64,000 nucleotides of DNA. Source: Chrysolina oricalcia (lineage: Eukaryota > Arthropoda > Insecta > Coleoptera > Chrysomelidae). Location of the stretch: NCBI GenBank assembly GCA_944452925.2, contig OX101825.2, forward strand, positions 19,359,371-19,423,370, in the 5' to 3' direction. Both the position numbers and the translations under genes were made by a program. The notes below the pieces were generated by a model. The model worked only from the letters and a program-made list of their open reading frames with translations, was not told the origin of the DNA and did not search any database. Below are positions 34,508-45,523 of this stretch, piece after piece; the first letter of the stretch is position 1; each line of letters starts with the position of its first letter.

Positions 34508-36311
34508 CCGGGTGACAACGAAATCATTGGCCAGAGCGTCATTTAGTTCTTTTTTAGGTTAGACTTTTGACATTTGGATCGAAGATATAGCTCCTTAAAA
34601 CCCATTCCATGAAGAAACAATTGAAAATCACTCCCGGTTATACCGAGAGTTTTTAAATGGAACCCTTGTATATGATTGTAATGTGTATAGGTGGACTGTA
34701 TGCATGGAGCACTGAGTTTGAACAAATTTATTAACATTTGAAATATGATGATACAATTATTGTTTTTATGTAGATTCGTAACGGCGCAGAGTGCATGCGC
34801 GGCGGGAACAACCCTATAGATATTTTTAAGCCATTCGATAAAGCAAAAAGTGTCCCTTTCAATGACAAATCACAAGTGGAGATTTGTTTTAAAAATGGCG
34901 GCGCAGGAGACATTTTTTCTAACATCAATACGGCAACACTGTGACGTCATCGATCGAATTTTCGTCAAGCAAGCTAATAAAATAGCAAATAAACGAAGCA
35001 TTTTGATTAGTTTTTGATAAAAAATGCAAAAATTTTGATTCATCGCCAATCAGGATTCCTTTTAGTCATTCTTTGAAATGACAACCTTTCTCTTGAATTT
35101 TCTCGAAAATTTTAAATAGAAAATGGTACTGTTTTAAATTAACATCAAAGTAGGTATAAGTCAGTATCTACAGATAAATGCTTGACACACTACGCGTCTT
35201 GTTTTTATTTTCAATTAATTAAAATTAAAATAAAAATTTTTTCCTGTCTGAAAAAAATAAGTCCAAAATAACTGAATAATAATTCTCTTTTCCATACATG
35301 TTATCAATAATTCCAATTTCACAGCATCTGTGTCGTTACTATAGAAACGGTTTGTTGGCACGCCGCGTGTTTGACTGTACTTGCTCGTAGTTGCTTCAAT
35401 TTCAAGTTATTTTCAAGAAGATGGATGCTGATTATGATAGTGGTAGTGATACTCCATCAGATATATCTAAGAAAGCAAATGCAATAGTATCTAATATGTT
35501 ACCGTCCAAATCCAAGGTAATAAATGAGAAAACATAAGACCAATTTCGTGAATGGTGCGACAAGAAAGAAACATGTAAAAAAGGTTTGTAAAAATGTGCT
35601 TATATGCTATTTTCAGGAAAAATCAAAAATTATAAAACCTCCTGCGTTATGTAGTGTCTACTGTTTCACTGAATATATTGAGATATACCGCAAGTATAGA
35701 GCACTACGGTCTACTCATACAAAAAGTAACAGATTATTTTTGAAATATTCGAGAGGAAAATGTATTAACCAACTTGTGGCAATAAATAAAATAGGAGAAA
35801 TTCCCAGCTTGATTGCAAAATGGCTTGGAAAAGACATGTATAAGAACTACACAGGTCACTCTTTCAGAAGAAGCTCTGTAACTCTCAACATTACATCCAT
35901 AAAACGTCACTGTGGCTGGAAATCTGCCTCCGTAGCAGAAGCATATATAGAAGATAGTTTGAGATTTCTAACAAAATATTGAATTGTCTATCTTCTTCCA
36001 AACGAATTGAAATATCTGATAAAATTGTGGAATAAACTCTTCAAGAAATATCTACTGTTTCTGATCAGCAGCAACATGGATCATCTTCGGGAATTTACGT
36101 TAGAAAGTATTTTTTTTTGACAGTTGTACAAAAAGGAATTTTTGCTCTAGCGACTGACGTGAAAATATCCGATAAAACAGAAAGTAATATTCAATTGTTT
36201 TTTCATTGGAAATATGGGTTTTAAGGAACTATATCTTCGATCCAAATGTCAAAAGTCTAATTTTAAAAACAACTGAATGACGCTTTGGTCAATGATTTCA
36301 TTGTCACCCGG
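34508..36311. mobile_element. TA-flanked TIR element (1.8 kb) carrying a tyrosine-recombinase gene
   Basis: CCGGGTGACAACGAAATCAT at 34508 is mirrored by ATGATTTCATTGTCACCCGG ending at 36311, and the inverted match continues for ~100 bp inward (GACTTTTGACATTTGGATCG, GGGTTTTAAGGA). TA is duplicated outside (34506-34507, 36312-36313). The flanks rejoin to a sequence like that at ~45930-45960, giving an empty site. The TA target and TIR suggest mobilisation by an IS630-Tc1-mariner transposase, yet the only recognisable gene inside is a recombinase pseudogene at 35421-35982. Confidence 0.75.
35421..35982 (+). pseudogene. Crypton-type tyrosine recombinase pseudogene (internally deleted)
   Basis: The ATG at 35421 opens MDADYDSGSDTPSDISKKAN, NMLPSKSKVINEKT, with TAA at 35535 where the family continues, then DQFREWCDKKE in frame. 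A shift leads to the long frame ending at 35982: PALCSVYCFTEYIEIYRKYR, RLFLKYSRGKCINQLVAINK, IGEIPSLIAKWLGKDMYKNY, TGHSFRRSSVTL, SIKRHCGWKSASVAEAYIED. The catalytic-domain motifs H-x-x-R (His codon 35857, Arg 35866), H-C-G-W and the nucleophile Tyr (35944-35946) are intact. A large part between the core-binding domain and RLFLKYSRG is missing. A GC-richer upstream stretch (35345-35400) may be its promoter. It differs in sequence from the copy at 25.1-27.4 kb. Confidence 0.75.
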
Positions 36312-36420
36312 TATTGCTGAATTTGGATTTTAACGGTTTATCAATATCTGCCATAAAAGAGAAAAATAACTTGATGGTGGCCGTGAAGAAACGAAACATC
36401 GCATCGAAGATTTATTGGCA

Positions 36421-37493
36421 CACTGTTATAGCCAGCTCACTTTGCATATGGGCCTTGGTGAGTACACAGTTGGGCAAGATATAAAGGGTTATTGACGAGA
36501 ATAATTGTTCAAGTAATGATCTTTCTTTAGGTTCAATGACAGAGCACAACACTGCCCGCTGTCCGTCTCTCTCCCTCTTATTTGGGAATTGAATGTCCGA
36601 AACATCTGTGAATGCATTTGAGTCATGCTGCACAATATCCTTTGTTTATAAAAAAGGAAATTTGCAAGTTCCGATCCTCTAGGTTTCATTCAGTTACTAT
36701 AATGATACGGAACCAGAACCAGAAATTATTTATGCAAATTCTGAAATTTTATAAAGACTTCCTCGAATTCGTGACTGAAACTGGCAATTTTCTTGTTGAC
36801 TTTGAGAAGGAAAACACTGAGATTTCGAAGTGACATAAAAATTCGTTTATTCCCACATCGTAGTACTATCGAGACGTGAACCAGTCAACTTGTTTATTGT
36901 TGAATATTCTTGGCTGTCCGTGAAATCTTCGCGTTTACTTTTACGTAATGCAGCCAAATGAAATTATGTTAAATACTCTAATTCGGTTAAGTTATGTAAA
37001 GTATCCTTGCCGTTTATTTGATATTCACTTTCGGATGATTTCAAAACTCTCTGTTGCAAGTTGCCTCATAATAATGAGTTGACAAAAGTTATAAATCACA
37101 GACCATTCTAGATTTTTAGATAAATACAACGAGAATCATAAAATGATTCATCATCTTCAAAACTGTCAGAGAAAACTACGATAGTTTGAAAGTTCTTCGC
37201 AAACGTTTGCTATTATTTTTATTTCAAGGGGAACACTTTCACCAAATACATCATCATGGTGTTGTCAACACCCTTGTCCCCAGCACCCCCTATTTCAGAA
37301 TTTTCAACGGGACTACTACCCTTGTGATACATCATTTTGAAGGGAATTCAATCCAGAATACATCGGTGTATGTACTGAAATTGAGGGTCGATCAAGTGTT
37401 TTTTTTCCTTGGTGTTTTGGCATCGACTGCTATGATCATTAGCCATGTGTTCTAGATAGGCCTTGTTACTAACTACATACCTACGCCACTTTA
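36421..37493. other. No gene recognised
   Basis: AT-rich, with four short overlapping frames (up to 89 codons) without recognisable motifs. TTA at 37491-37493 is the left target duplication of the next element. Confidence 0.4.
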
Positions 37494-38853
37494 GCCAGGA
37501 ATCACACTGATCGACCAGGACCGACCGTCCGCGACCGTCCATCAACGACCAAAATTTCCAACACGTATATTCTTATCGCACAACTCACACTGTTCGACCA
37601 TTCTCGACCGCCACGACCGGTTTTCAAAGACCATGTTTGAAATTACATCCTTCTGGAAATTTTGGTCGGCTTCAGACCACTGTGATGCAATGCCTATACG
37701 CTAAATTATCATTTTAGACCGTCAGATAATGACAGATTTTGCTGACTCATTTTCTCTCTTCTGGGATTTTAACCACTGGAAATTATGTCAGTGTTGAGCC
37801 CAAAAATTGAAAATTTAGCGATCGGACGTGTGCTAGGCATAGAGAAAAATCATTTTCCTTTTGCAGAAAAAAATGTTTTTTTTTATTTTCTTGTTTATGG
37901 CATTTTAACACATGAATAGGTATAGTAATTTAATAGTGAAGAACCAAAGCCATAAGATTTGCACGTGCTTAAAGGGTTGAAATAGGGGCGCTAACTTGTG
38001 AAAAAATAGTTGGTTGCTGATGCATTTTCTCGCTTATGGCAATCAACAGAATGAAATTTAATATCGTTAGAAACCCGAAAAAAATTTCCCATAAGCCGGT
38101 CAGCTGTTGAAGTATATTTTTAGGACGGAAAATTTTGTGAAATTTTTTTTCGTTTTCCGGCAAACTTTCTCGAGAACGAAATAATGTGCAATAGAAATTT
38201 ATTAATGTAAAAGTCTGTGATATAAAAAGTCTAGTTCGTGCTTATCATACTATATGAAACTGGAAAACTTGCAGAAAAATCACCCCTCCTGCACCCCCCT
38301 CAAGGTGACAGTCATTCACCCAATTATTTTAATGGAGCAGGGGGTCAGTTGAAAACCCTTGAGATTTACCAATCCATTGAGGAACAGAATTTTTTGGGTT
38401 TCAAATATTTTCAGAAATTCCAAGGAACCTATGTTATGGGTAGTTTTTACAGAAACCGAGAATGATAATCTAGAAGATCAGCCCAACTTAGGTCACAACG
38501 GTACTTGTAAGTCCAGTGCTAGGACATGAGAGACTTGTGCACACATATCCAGTGTGATATGGTTCCTAGGATACGCAGGAACCAACAAAATATTACTTTT
38601 CCTTCTGTTCACCATTTGAATTGTACCGAAGACACTATGCAAATCGATTTCATCCTATGGTCCAGAACTGCTTCTAATCTGGAAATGAGTTCGATTTTTC
38701 ATTTAGACATAGAAGCAATTTATTATTCTGGAACTTTCACTTCTAAAAGGTGAACTAGGCCTGAAGGACAGGCCACTATGAAAAAAACGCGCCAGAAGCT
38801 CTGCCTCTAAGGTGGTGGGGAAACGAACTAGTGTTTATTATATTTCTGCGCAC

Positions 38854-39011
38854 ACTGGCTTGCTGTGTTTACTTTTTTGTGAACTTTGATTCGCCACATC
38901 GTGTCACATAGTCACAATAAACAGGTAAAGGGCATAATCACATTATTTCAAAAATCTGATGTTCCGTATTCAAATTCGAATGATCATCCGATTATGACAC
39001 AGCAAGCCAGT
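38854..39011. mobile_element. Tiny TIR element (~158 bp)
   Basis: ACTGGCTTGCTGTGT at 38854 and ACACAGCAAGCCAGT ending at 39011 form a perfect 15 bp inverted repeat. No coding and no clear duplication. Nested in the 37494-41797 element. Confidence 0.35.
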
Positions 39012-39320
39012 AGGCGTGGGGGAATTACGCAGTTAAGTTATTTATCTTATAGGGGTTGACGCAAAATTGCTTGAGTTGTCTTTACAACCCCTATCAGTTT
39101 GTCACAATAATGCCCATAACTATTTTTTTTCACTCTATAAAAAATTATTTAAAAAAATAAATTATTTGGTTCCAATATTACTATCATACTTCCGACTTTT
39201 TTTATGGCCTAAGAATGAAGTTTGCAATGCATATGCCAAATCCCATGGAGGAAGAAATGAGCAATTTTATCTTTACTAATTTGTCGCAGCAGAATTTTCA
39301 AATAGTTGTACTTATTTATG

Positions 39321-40234
39321 CAGTGTGACCCATTTAAAATGGAAGCACTCATATCAAACTTCAATTTTTCAACCGATTGGAATAATTTTTTTTCAATAGG
39401 TAGACATTCAAAAAGTCCATCAGGACACCAAATTTAGTGAGTAATTCTTAATTTTCTGGGCCAACTGTTCTCATTTTTCAAGGTTAAAAATCTAATATTA
39501 TTTTTTTAGAAGAAATCTCACCAATCGCGACATTTTTAAATAGTTCTTGTTAAAAGTTTGTTGAAACTCGTCCATCAATAAGAAAGTTATAAAAAATAAA
39601 ACAATTAAATTTTAAAAATATGCCGGTTAATTAACCAATTCAATTTCAGAACTCTTATCAAAATTTGGAATACACCAAGAAGTCTCGAAATATCACTGGT
39701 CAGAATTTCATTAACATCTATTCATAAATAAGAAAATTACTTATAGGATAACAAAATTTGAAAAATATGTTGATGGAATTTCAAGAAAATATCATTTTAT
39801 TTAATGATTTTTCATTATTATTTATCAATAGATTTTGATGAAATTCTGATCAGTAAAATTTCGAGACTCCCTAAATCCAGTGGTGTATTCTGAATTTTGG
39901 ATAAGAGTAGAAATTGAAATGGTGGGTTGATTAAAAGGTATATTTTTTAAATTTAATTCTCCCATAACTATTTTATCGATGGACGAATTTTAACAAAATT
40001 CCAAAATTAACCATTTGAAAATGTCACAATTCTAGTGGTGTAGTCTGATTTCTTCTCAAAAAATTGCTAATAAATTTTTCAGTTTTTTACCTCAAAAAAA
40101 AAAGAATAGTTGGCCCTGAAAATGAAGATTTATTCATGAAATTTGGTGTCCCAGTATACTTTTTGATTATCTATCTAATGAAAAAAAAGTATTCCATCGG
40201 TTAAAAAAAGTATGATTTATAAGGGGTCCATTTT
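39321..40234. mobile_element. Decayed long-TIR relic related to the 15923 element
   Basis: Begins CAGTGTGACCCATTTAAAAT, like the TIR of the 15923 element. The interior is imperfectly palindromic (TCTCGAAAT...ATTTCGAGA around 39690/39870, and GGGCCAACTGTTCTCATTTT versus its mirror near 40110). The right terminus is worn (GGGGTCCATTTTAAG near 40230). No transposase frame remains. Confidence 0.5.
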
Positions 40235-40890
40235 AAGTTTTTTTTTCTGGTCTTGAAATACTATTTTCTTCTCACATGCCAATTCCCATCAACGAGAAAA
40301 TGAAAAAATTTCCACAAATTTTCCTACAACTTTACAACTTATGGCTTTTCTTGACGTACATGCAAAGCTTATGGGAATTTTATTATGATGTTTATCCATC
40401 AACAGATCATATGGTTCAAATGCCATAAACGAGAAAGTTTGCCGGAAAACGAAAAAAAAATTTCACAAAATTTTCCGTCTGGAAAATATACCTCAACAGC
40501 TGACCGGCTTATGGGAAATTTTTTTCGGGTTCCTAACGATATTAAATTTCATTCTGTTGATTGCCATAAGCGAGAAAATGCATCAGCAACCAACTATTTT
40601 TTCACAAGATCGCGCCCCTATTTCAACCCTTTAAGCACGTGCAAATCTTATGGCTTTGGTTTTTCACTATTAGATTGTTATACCTATTCATGTGTTAAAA
40701 TGCCATAAACGAGAAAATGAAAAGAAACAAATTTTGTCTGCAAAAGGAAAAGGAATTTTCTATGTGCCTAGCACACGTCCGATCGCTGAATTTTCATTTT
40801 TGGGCTCAAAACTGACATAATTTCCAGTGGTTAAAATCCCAGAAGAGAGAAAATGAGTCAGCAAAATCTGTCGTTATCTGACGGTCTATT

Positions 40891-41650
40891 TGGACACATG
40901 TTTGTGATAAACTTTCAACAGTTCTTCACCTAAACTAAATGAAAATTTTAATATTATTCGTGTGAACTGTTATATTTCCAATTGAGTCAGAAATTCGTGG
41001 GTACTATATTTACAATAATTTATAGTTCATCCAAATTTTTAATCTTTTTAAAGCAGCGGAACAATACAGGAACCGTGTGGACCGCCGCAGAGATGAATAT
41101 TTTAATAACAGCGGTGAGGAGCCACGTTAAATCAGAGTAATCCTAATCACAGCAATACAGAAGTCATTGAAGGAATTTATTAACGCATGAGAATAATTGT
41201 TTAGTACCAGTAATATTCAACTAATGGTAATTTACATATTTTTTATAGTCAAAGAATTAACGTGCTGCATAAAGAAAAGGGAGACATTCCTTGGTGCTCC
41301 ATCGGGAAGTAATGCCCAGCAAATAAAAAATTGGCCTTCTTTTGATTGGGAATTTCTGTTGGTGTAATTTATGGACATTCAATAGTAGTTAGTTTGGAAC
41401 TGTAATGATTTTTTAGTAATTTGGGATAATTGGTTCAAAATTCACCCTCTTGTTTCCGATATAAATAAAGTTCTCTATTCCACACACTTTTTTACTATAA
41501 TTTATTAATCGTTTATAAAAATCATACACTATCATAATTCTTCCTTCTTCACTATCACTCCTACTCATCATTCTTAACAAAAGCATTGAAATTATGATTT
41601 TAACTTTTTTTCGTTAAATAAATAGAAAATTGACATAACCTTTTGAATGT
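40891..41650. other. No gene recognised (inside the 37494 element)
   Basis: AT-rich sequence between the inner and terminal arms. No coding motif seen. Confidence 0.35.
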
Positions 41651-41834
41651 CAGTTCAATGTCAGATTCACAAATTTATTCTGGCGGTCGGTCGTAGATGG
41701 TCGATCAGTGTGAGTTTAAAAGTTTTCATTGATCTACTTCAATTTTTGATCGTAGGTCGCGGACGGTCGGTTCTGGTCGATCAGTGTGATTCCTGGTTTA
41801 GGAGCAGCACTGTTAATTTTTAACGCAGCAGTGA

Positions 41835-41960
41835 ATCATGGAGGATTATTCCCAGCCGACACGAACCTCAATCATTCAGACTTTCACCGTCTGGGAATCG
41901 AACCTGCAACCTCTCGGTTACCAGGCGAGCGCTTAACCACTGCGCTAATCCCCGCCCTTC
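41835..41960 (-). repeat. tRNA-derived SINE fragment
   Basis: On the minus strand from 41957, GGGCGGGGATTAGCGCAGTG is followed by an A box (TTAGCGCAGTGG) and then a B box GGTTCGATTCC at about 41890-41900, with a plausible anticodon-arm region between. The distal sequence GTGAAAGTCTGAATGATTGA is not tRNA. Acceptor pairing is imperfect, so it is a SINE head or tRNA pseudogene, not a functional tRNA. Confidence 0.6.
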
Positions 41961-42249
41961 GATCAAGTGTTGTTGAAGTTTTAATGAAAACTAAGTTTTT
42001 TCAACATCACTTAAAAGGTTATCATCGTAAGAAAGGTTCAAAATGTGAACCATTCAGTTCCATACAGAAGTATAAGCGATATTCGAAATGTCTTCGCACA
42101 ATGCTCAACATTTCTGGAGTCACTGCATGATGTGGTGCATCTTCCTGAACTATAAATATAATTTTGTAATATGAATCATGTTAGTACGACAAATGGAATT
42201 GTCAATAATAAAAATACATAAAATTCTGATGAACGTCACTCATTAGTCA

Positions 42250-42829
42250 TATCCAAAAATCCATTTTATAAAGGAATCTATCCACGATTCACGTATCAAT
42301 CGTGATAATGACACTCCACAACAATTCTCCTGCGTAGATCATCAAGCGAAGTTGGCTGTGTAAAATAAACTTTGGATTTCGAATGACATCATAAAAAGAA
42401 GTCTCATGGTGATAAATCAGGAGATCTAGTCGGCCATTCTATTGGTCCTCGCCTTCCAATCCATCTCCCTGTGAAATTGTCATCTAAAAATTGACGTACA
42501 GGTGCAACATAATGTGGAGGAGATCCATCTTGTTGAAAGGTGAGCTGACCTCAAAGTAGCCTATCATCGTCTTCAAGTAACTGAGTGATTCTGGGGTTCA
42601 CAGTTGTATCAATAAGCTCAAGATACGTTCGTCCGTTGAGGTTACCAACAATAAAATATGGACCTACAATATGGTCTCCCAGAGTACCAGCCCAGAAATT
42701 CAATTTCTGGGGAGTTTGTGAATGAGTTTCCACGTACCAATGGGGATTTACGTCACTCCAGTATCTGAAGTTGTGCCTGTTCACATGTCCATTTAAATAA
42801 AAAGAAGATTCGTCACAAAAGCACACAGT
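42250..42829 (-). pseudogene. DD41D-like transposase fragment (catalytic domain)
   Basis: The minus-strand frame from 42829 gives CFCDESSFYLNGHVNRHNFR, LNFWAGTLGDHIVGPYFIVG, then, after a stop at 42551, FQQDGSPPHYVAPVRQFLDD and GRRGPIEWPTRSPDLSP*DF. First Asp (CDES), second Asp (QDG), and third Asp about 41 residues after the second are all visible; a stop sits just before the last. The N-terminal half is missing, cut at 42835 where LINE sequence begins. Confidence 0.8.
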
Positions 42830-43529
42830 GTAGAGGTAATTATTATTCAGAAACAGCGAAAACAGTGTTTCACGCTCTCATAGAGTCCCATCTCAGATAC
42901 GGTATTGCTTTCTGGGGCGTGTGCAGCCAACAAAGGTTCAGTAGCATTTTCATTTTACAGAAGAGGAATATGTGATATACAGGCCGTTTCTTTTATCTTG
43001 TGGTAACATTGCTATATTCTAAACCGTATCAGATACGAAGACGATTAAATGGGAGAAAAGGTAACTATTGTGGAGAACAGTACAATGGTCAAAGAAAATT
43101 TCTCGCCCTTCCCGAGTTATACAGGGAAAACTAAAAATGCTGTTATTTGTTTTTTACGAATAGAATTGTTATTTCTGAAAATATAAAAAAATGGAAAAAG
43201 GAAGTTTTAATGTATTCTAAATGTACTATAAAAATGTAACAATGAATCTTTGATTAAACGTTTCGTGTCAACACGGCCACCATCAACATTTCTTTTCAAA
43301 TACGGACCTGTCTGTTTTAGTACAAATATTGATAAAGCGATAAAATCACAATTCAGTGGTACATCACACTTGATATTTTTATAACGTTTCATTTAAAATA
43401 ACTAACATCATCAGTGACAACAATTTTTAATTACGGTCCTGTCGTTAGGTCGTTTATGGATTCCACAAAACCTAACTCTCCGATATAAAAATCATCAGTG
43501 ACGCTTTGAATAAATGTATCTATTAATAG

Positions 43530-44126
43530 TATATTGTTTTATTAGGAGTAAAAGTATAACTTTTTGTGGCGAGTCTGAATGTTTGATGGCCGAACGTTAG
43601 TGAGGCCGACAATTTCAGACGAGCCACAAAAAGTGCTTTTGCTCCGAATGAAACATGCTATTTTTTCCGCAAACGGCATCCAGACTATAGAACTAATTAA
43701 TATTTAAATAAAAATTCAAAACGATTGCAACGAAGTTGATAAATTCAGAGAATAATAATTATAAAACTGCGTGGTTACTGGTTTTGTGATTGCCAAGTCA
43801 AAAACAAATTTGACAGTTCAATAATATTTTATAATGTCAGAAATATTGTAAGTGATTTAAAGCAACAATTGGACTGTGCATTTTTGGTAAGTACTTGAGC
43901 ATCAAAATTTCGTTTGTTGTATATTATCGTTAATAAAGTTTAAAAGTTCAACTAATAATTATTTTCTCTGTTAAAAATTCTACTTTTTTGTACGGCCGTC
44001 AGCGTACAAAAAAGTACTTTTTTGTCCGCTCACGGCCGTACAAAAAAGTGGCGTCTGTGAAATCAAACTTCAACATCATGAATTGACGTTAATAATGTCT
44101 ACTTTTTTTGACGTTTGCGGAAAAAA
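43530..44126. repeat. Hairpin-rich insert
   Basis: Nested stems: GGAGTAAAAG...CTTTTGCTCC (43548-43648) around TTTTTGTGGC...GCCACAAAAA and GGCCG.ACGTT.GTGAGGCCG. Then TTTTTTCCGCAAAC at 43662 pairs with GTTTGCGGAAAAAA at ~44111, enclosing a second palindrome, GTACAAAAAAGTACTTTTTTGT flanked by ACGGCCGT on both sides (43992-44048). Architecture resembles the element at 10060-11130. Non-coding. Confidence 0.55.
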
Positions 44127-44304
44127 TTATGTTTACACTATAATAAAAGATATCTGTAGTTTCAGAGACGAACGATAGCAATTTACCTCGGAAATAAACT
44201 TACTTAAGAGTAGAAGAAATCAAACAAACAGAAAACAATTTATTTCATATTGAATTTTTGAGTGAAAATAAAACTAATACAGAAAATGAATTTTTCATGA
44301 TAAC

Positions 44305-45523
44305 CTACATTAAATGCTCGAATTGCCGACCTCTTTGTTGAATGCACATAAGTTGTCTGTCCATACAATTTCTGTGGCAATTTTCTAACATGATGGGTGT
44401 AATGCTATTACATGCATCTCTTATTTTTTGTTTGAGATAGTCGATATCTGTACTAGTTGTTGAAAGAACTTTATCCTTTATGTATCCCCAGACAAAAAAA
44501 TCTAACGGAGTCAGGTCTGGGGATCTAGCTGGCCAGGCAATTGGTCCATTGTTTCCATTCCATTTTCTTGGGAATATTGCATCTAAATGTTCAATTACTA
44601 TTACTGCATTATGGGGAGAGGCACCGTCTTATTGAAAATATTGTATTTCACGGCGGATGTTCAGTGGCAATTCATCTAAGTAGCCATCAAACTCATTGGA
44701 TAAAAAATGTAAATACATTCCACCATTCAAATGCTCGTCGTAAAAGAAAGGACCTAGTATGTTTGTTCCCAAAATTCCCAACCAAACATTTATTCCGAAC
44801 CTTTCCTGGAAATTGGTTTCTCTATATAAATGTTCATTTGTATTATTCCACCTATAATGGATGTTTCTGTTAAACCAACCGTTGTTGGTGAATTTTGATT
44901 CGTCCGTCCATATTATTTTATTACAAATATTTCCAACTTCCCTATTTCTACGTCTCAACCACATCGCAAATCGTACTCTCCTTCCGTAATCCCTTTCATT
45001 GAGGTGATAAACTTTGCGTATCCTGTAGCATTTGTATTTGTTATTTTTCAAAATATTTCTGGTAGATTTTACAGAAATCCCTAGTTCGTGGGCAATTTCT
45101 CGCAAAGAACAATCTTGATTGGAAATATTTTTGTAACCGACCAATCCTAAATTGAAAAAAAATATTTTCGTCACTTTGTTAATCTTTATGAAGTAATATT
45201 TGCTTACCTAAAACATTTATTTGGTTCCGCATACTTCCAGTAACAACACATTTTCTAGTTTTATTTCTTTCAAATGCACCACAGTCTCTCAAATTTCTTT
45301 CTAATCGTCTAAACATTTGAATGTTTGGAATACGACGATTTGGGTATAGCTCACCATACATATTTTTTGCCAAAAGAGGATTTCTATTTGATTTTGCATA
45401 AGCAAATAGCATATCAGTCATTTCGTCATTTGAATACATCTTTGATATGACTGAGTGTATAAACGACTGACAGTTCTTAACACGTATCAATAACTCATTT
45501 ATTTGTCCTGCCATAGAAACCAA
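44305..45523 (-). pseudogene. Transposase, DD41D lineage, with a 61 bp intron and one nonsense codon
   Basis: Exon 1 (45523-45208): an HTH domain with MLFAYAKSNRNPLLAKNMYG and ELYPNRRIPNIQMFRRLERN (DUF4817-type). Intron 45207-45147, GTAAGC...TTTAG. Exon 2 from 45146: DCSLREIAHELGISVKSTRN (second HTH), KIIWTDESKFTNNG (first Asp), DGASPHN (second Asp), WPARSPDLTPLDFFVWG (third Asp, 41 residues later), ending at 44305. The only disabling change seen is TAA at 44629-44631, in place of Gln directly before the second catalytic Asp. About 385 codons in all. Start could be Met at 45523 or 45511. Known role: cut-and-paste at TA targets. Confidence 0.85.

Larger units (their letters stand above)
31065..36420. 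mobile_element. Decayed long-TIR element of the 42980-46316 family, invaded repeatedly
   Basis: 31065-31385 resembles the left terminal region of the 42980 element (GAGTTATAC..ACAGGGAAAA, TGGCCACCATCAA, GACAACAATTTCTAATTA.GATCCT). 34170-34507 plus 36314-36420 resemble its right terminal region (AAAAACTAATATTTTC, GAAATCAGCCTTG, CGACAGGACCGTAATTA, then TTTATCAATAT, GGTGGCCGTG). The interior holds a LINE relic, a dispersed repeat and a separate TA-flanked element, with no transposase recognised. Outer termini are worn away. A compact nested hairpin (GAAGGGGCTT...AAGCCCCTTC) sits at 34094-34161. Confidence 0.5.
37494..41797. mobile_element. Large inverted-repeat element, PIF/Harbinger-like (4.3 kb)
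   Basis: CCAGGAATCACACTGATCGA at the left end is mirrored at the right end (to 41797), with AC.GACCGTCCGCGACC just inside. TTA flanks both sides (37491-37493, 41798-41800), the PIF/Harbinger 3 bp target. Long inner arms are also inverted: ~37715-38180 versus ~40395-40890 (AAGCACGTGCAAATCTTATG-type, CCGGTCAGCTGTTGA, CTAGCACACGTCCGATCGCT). The motif GACCGxCC recurs sub-terminally. No Harbinger transposase was recognised inside; a mariner-superfamily relic is nested at 39321-40234. Confidence 0.65.

Noticed and set aside
41887..41957. Functional tRNA gene on the minus strand
   Set aside because: A and B boxes are present but the acceptor stem and anticodon arm do not pair properly; SINE or pseudogene preferred.
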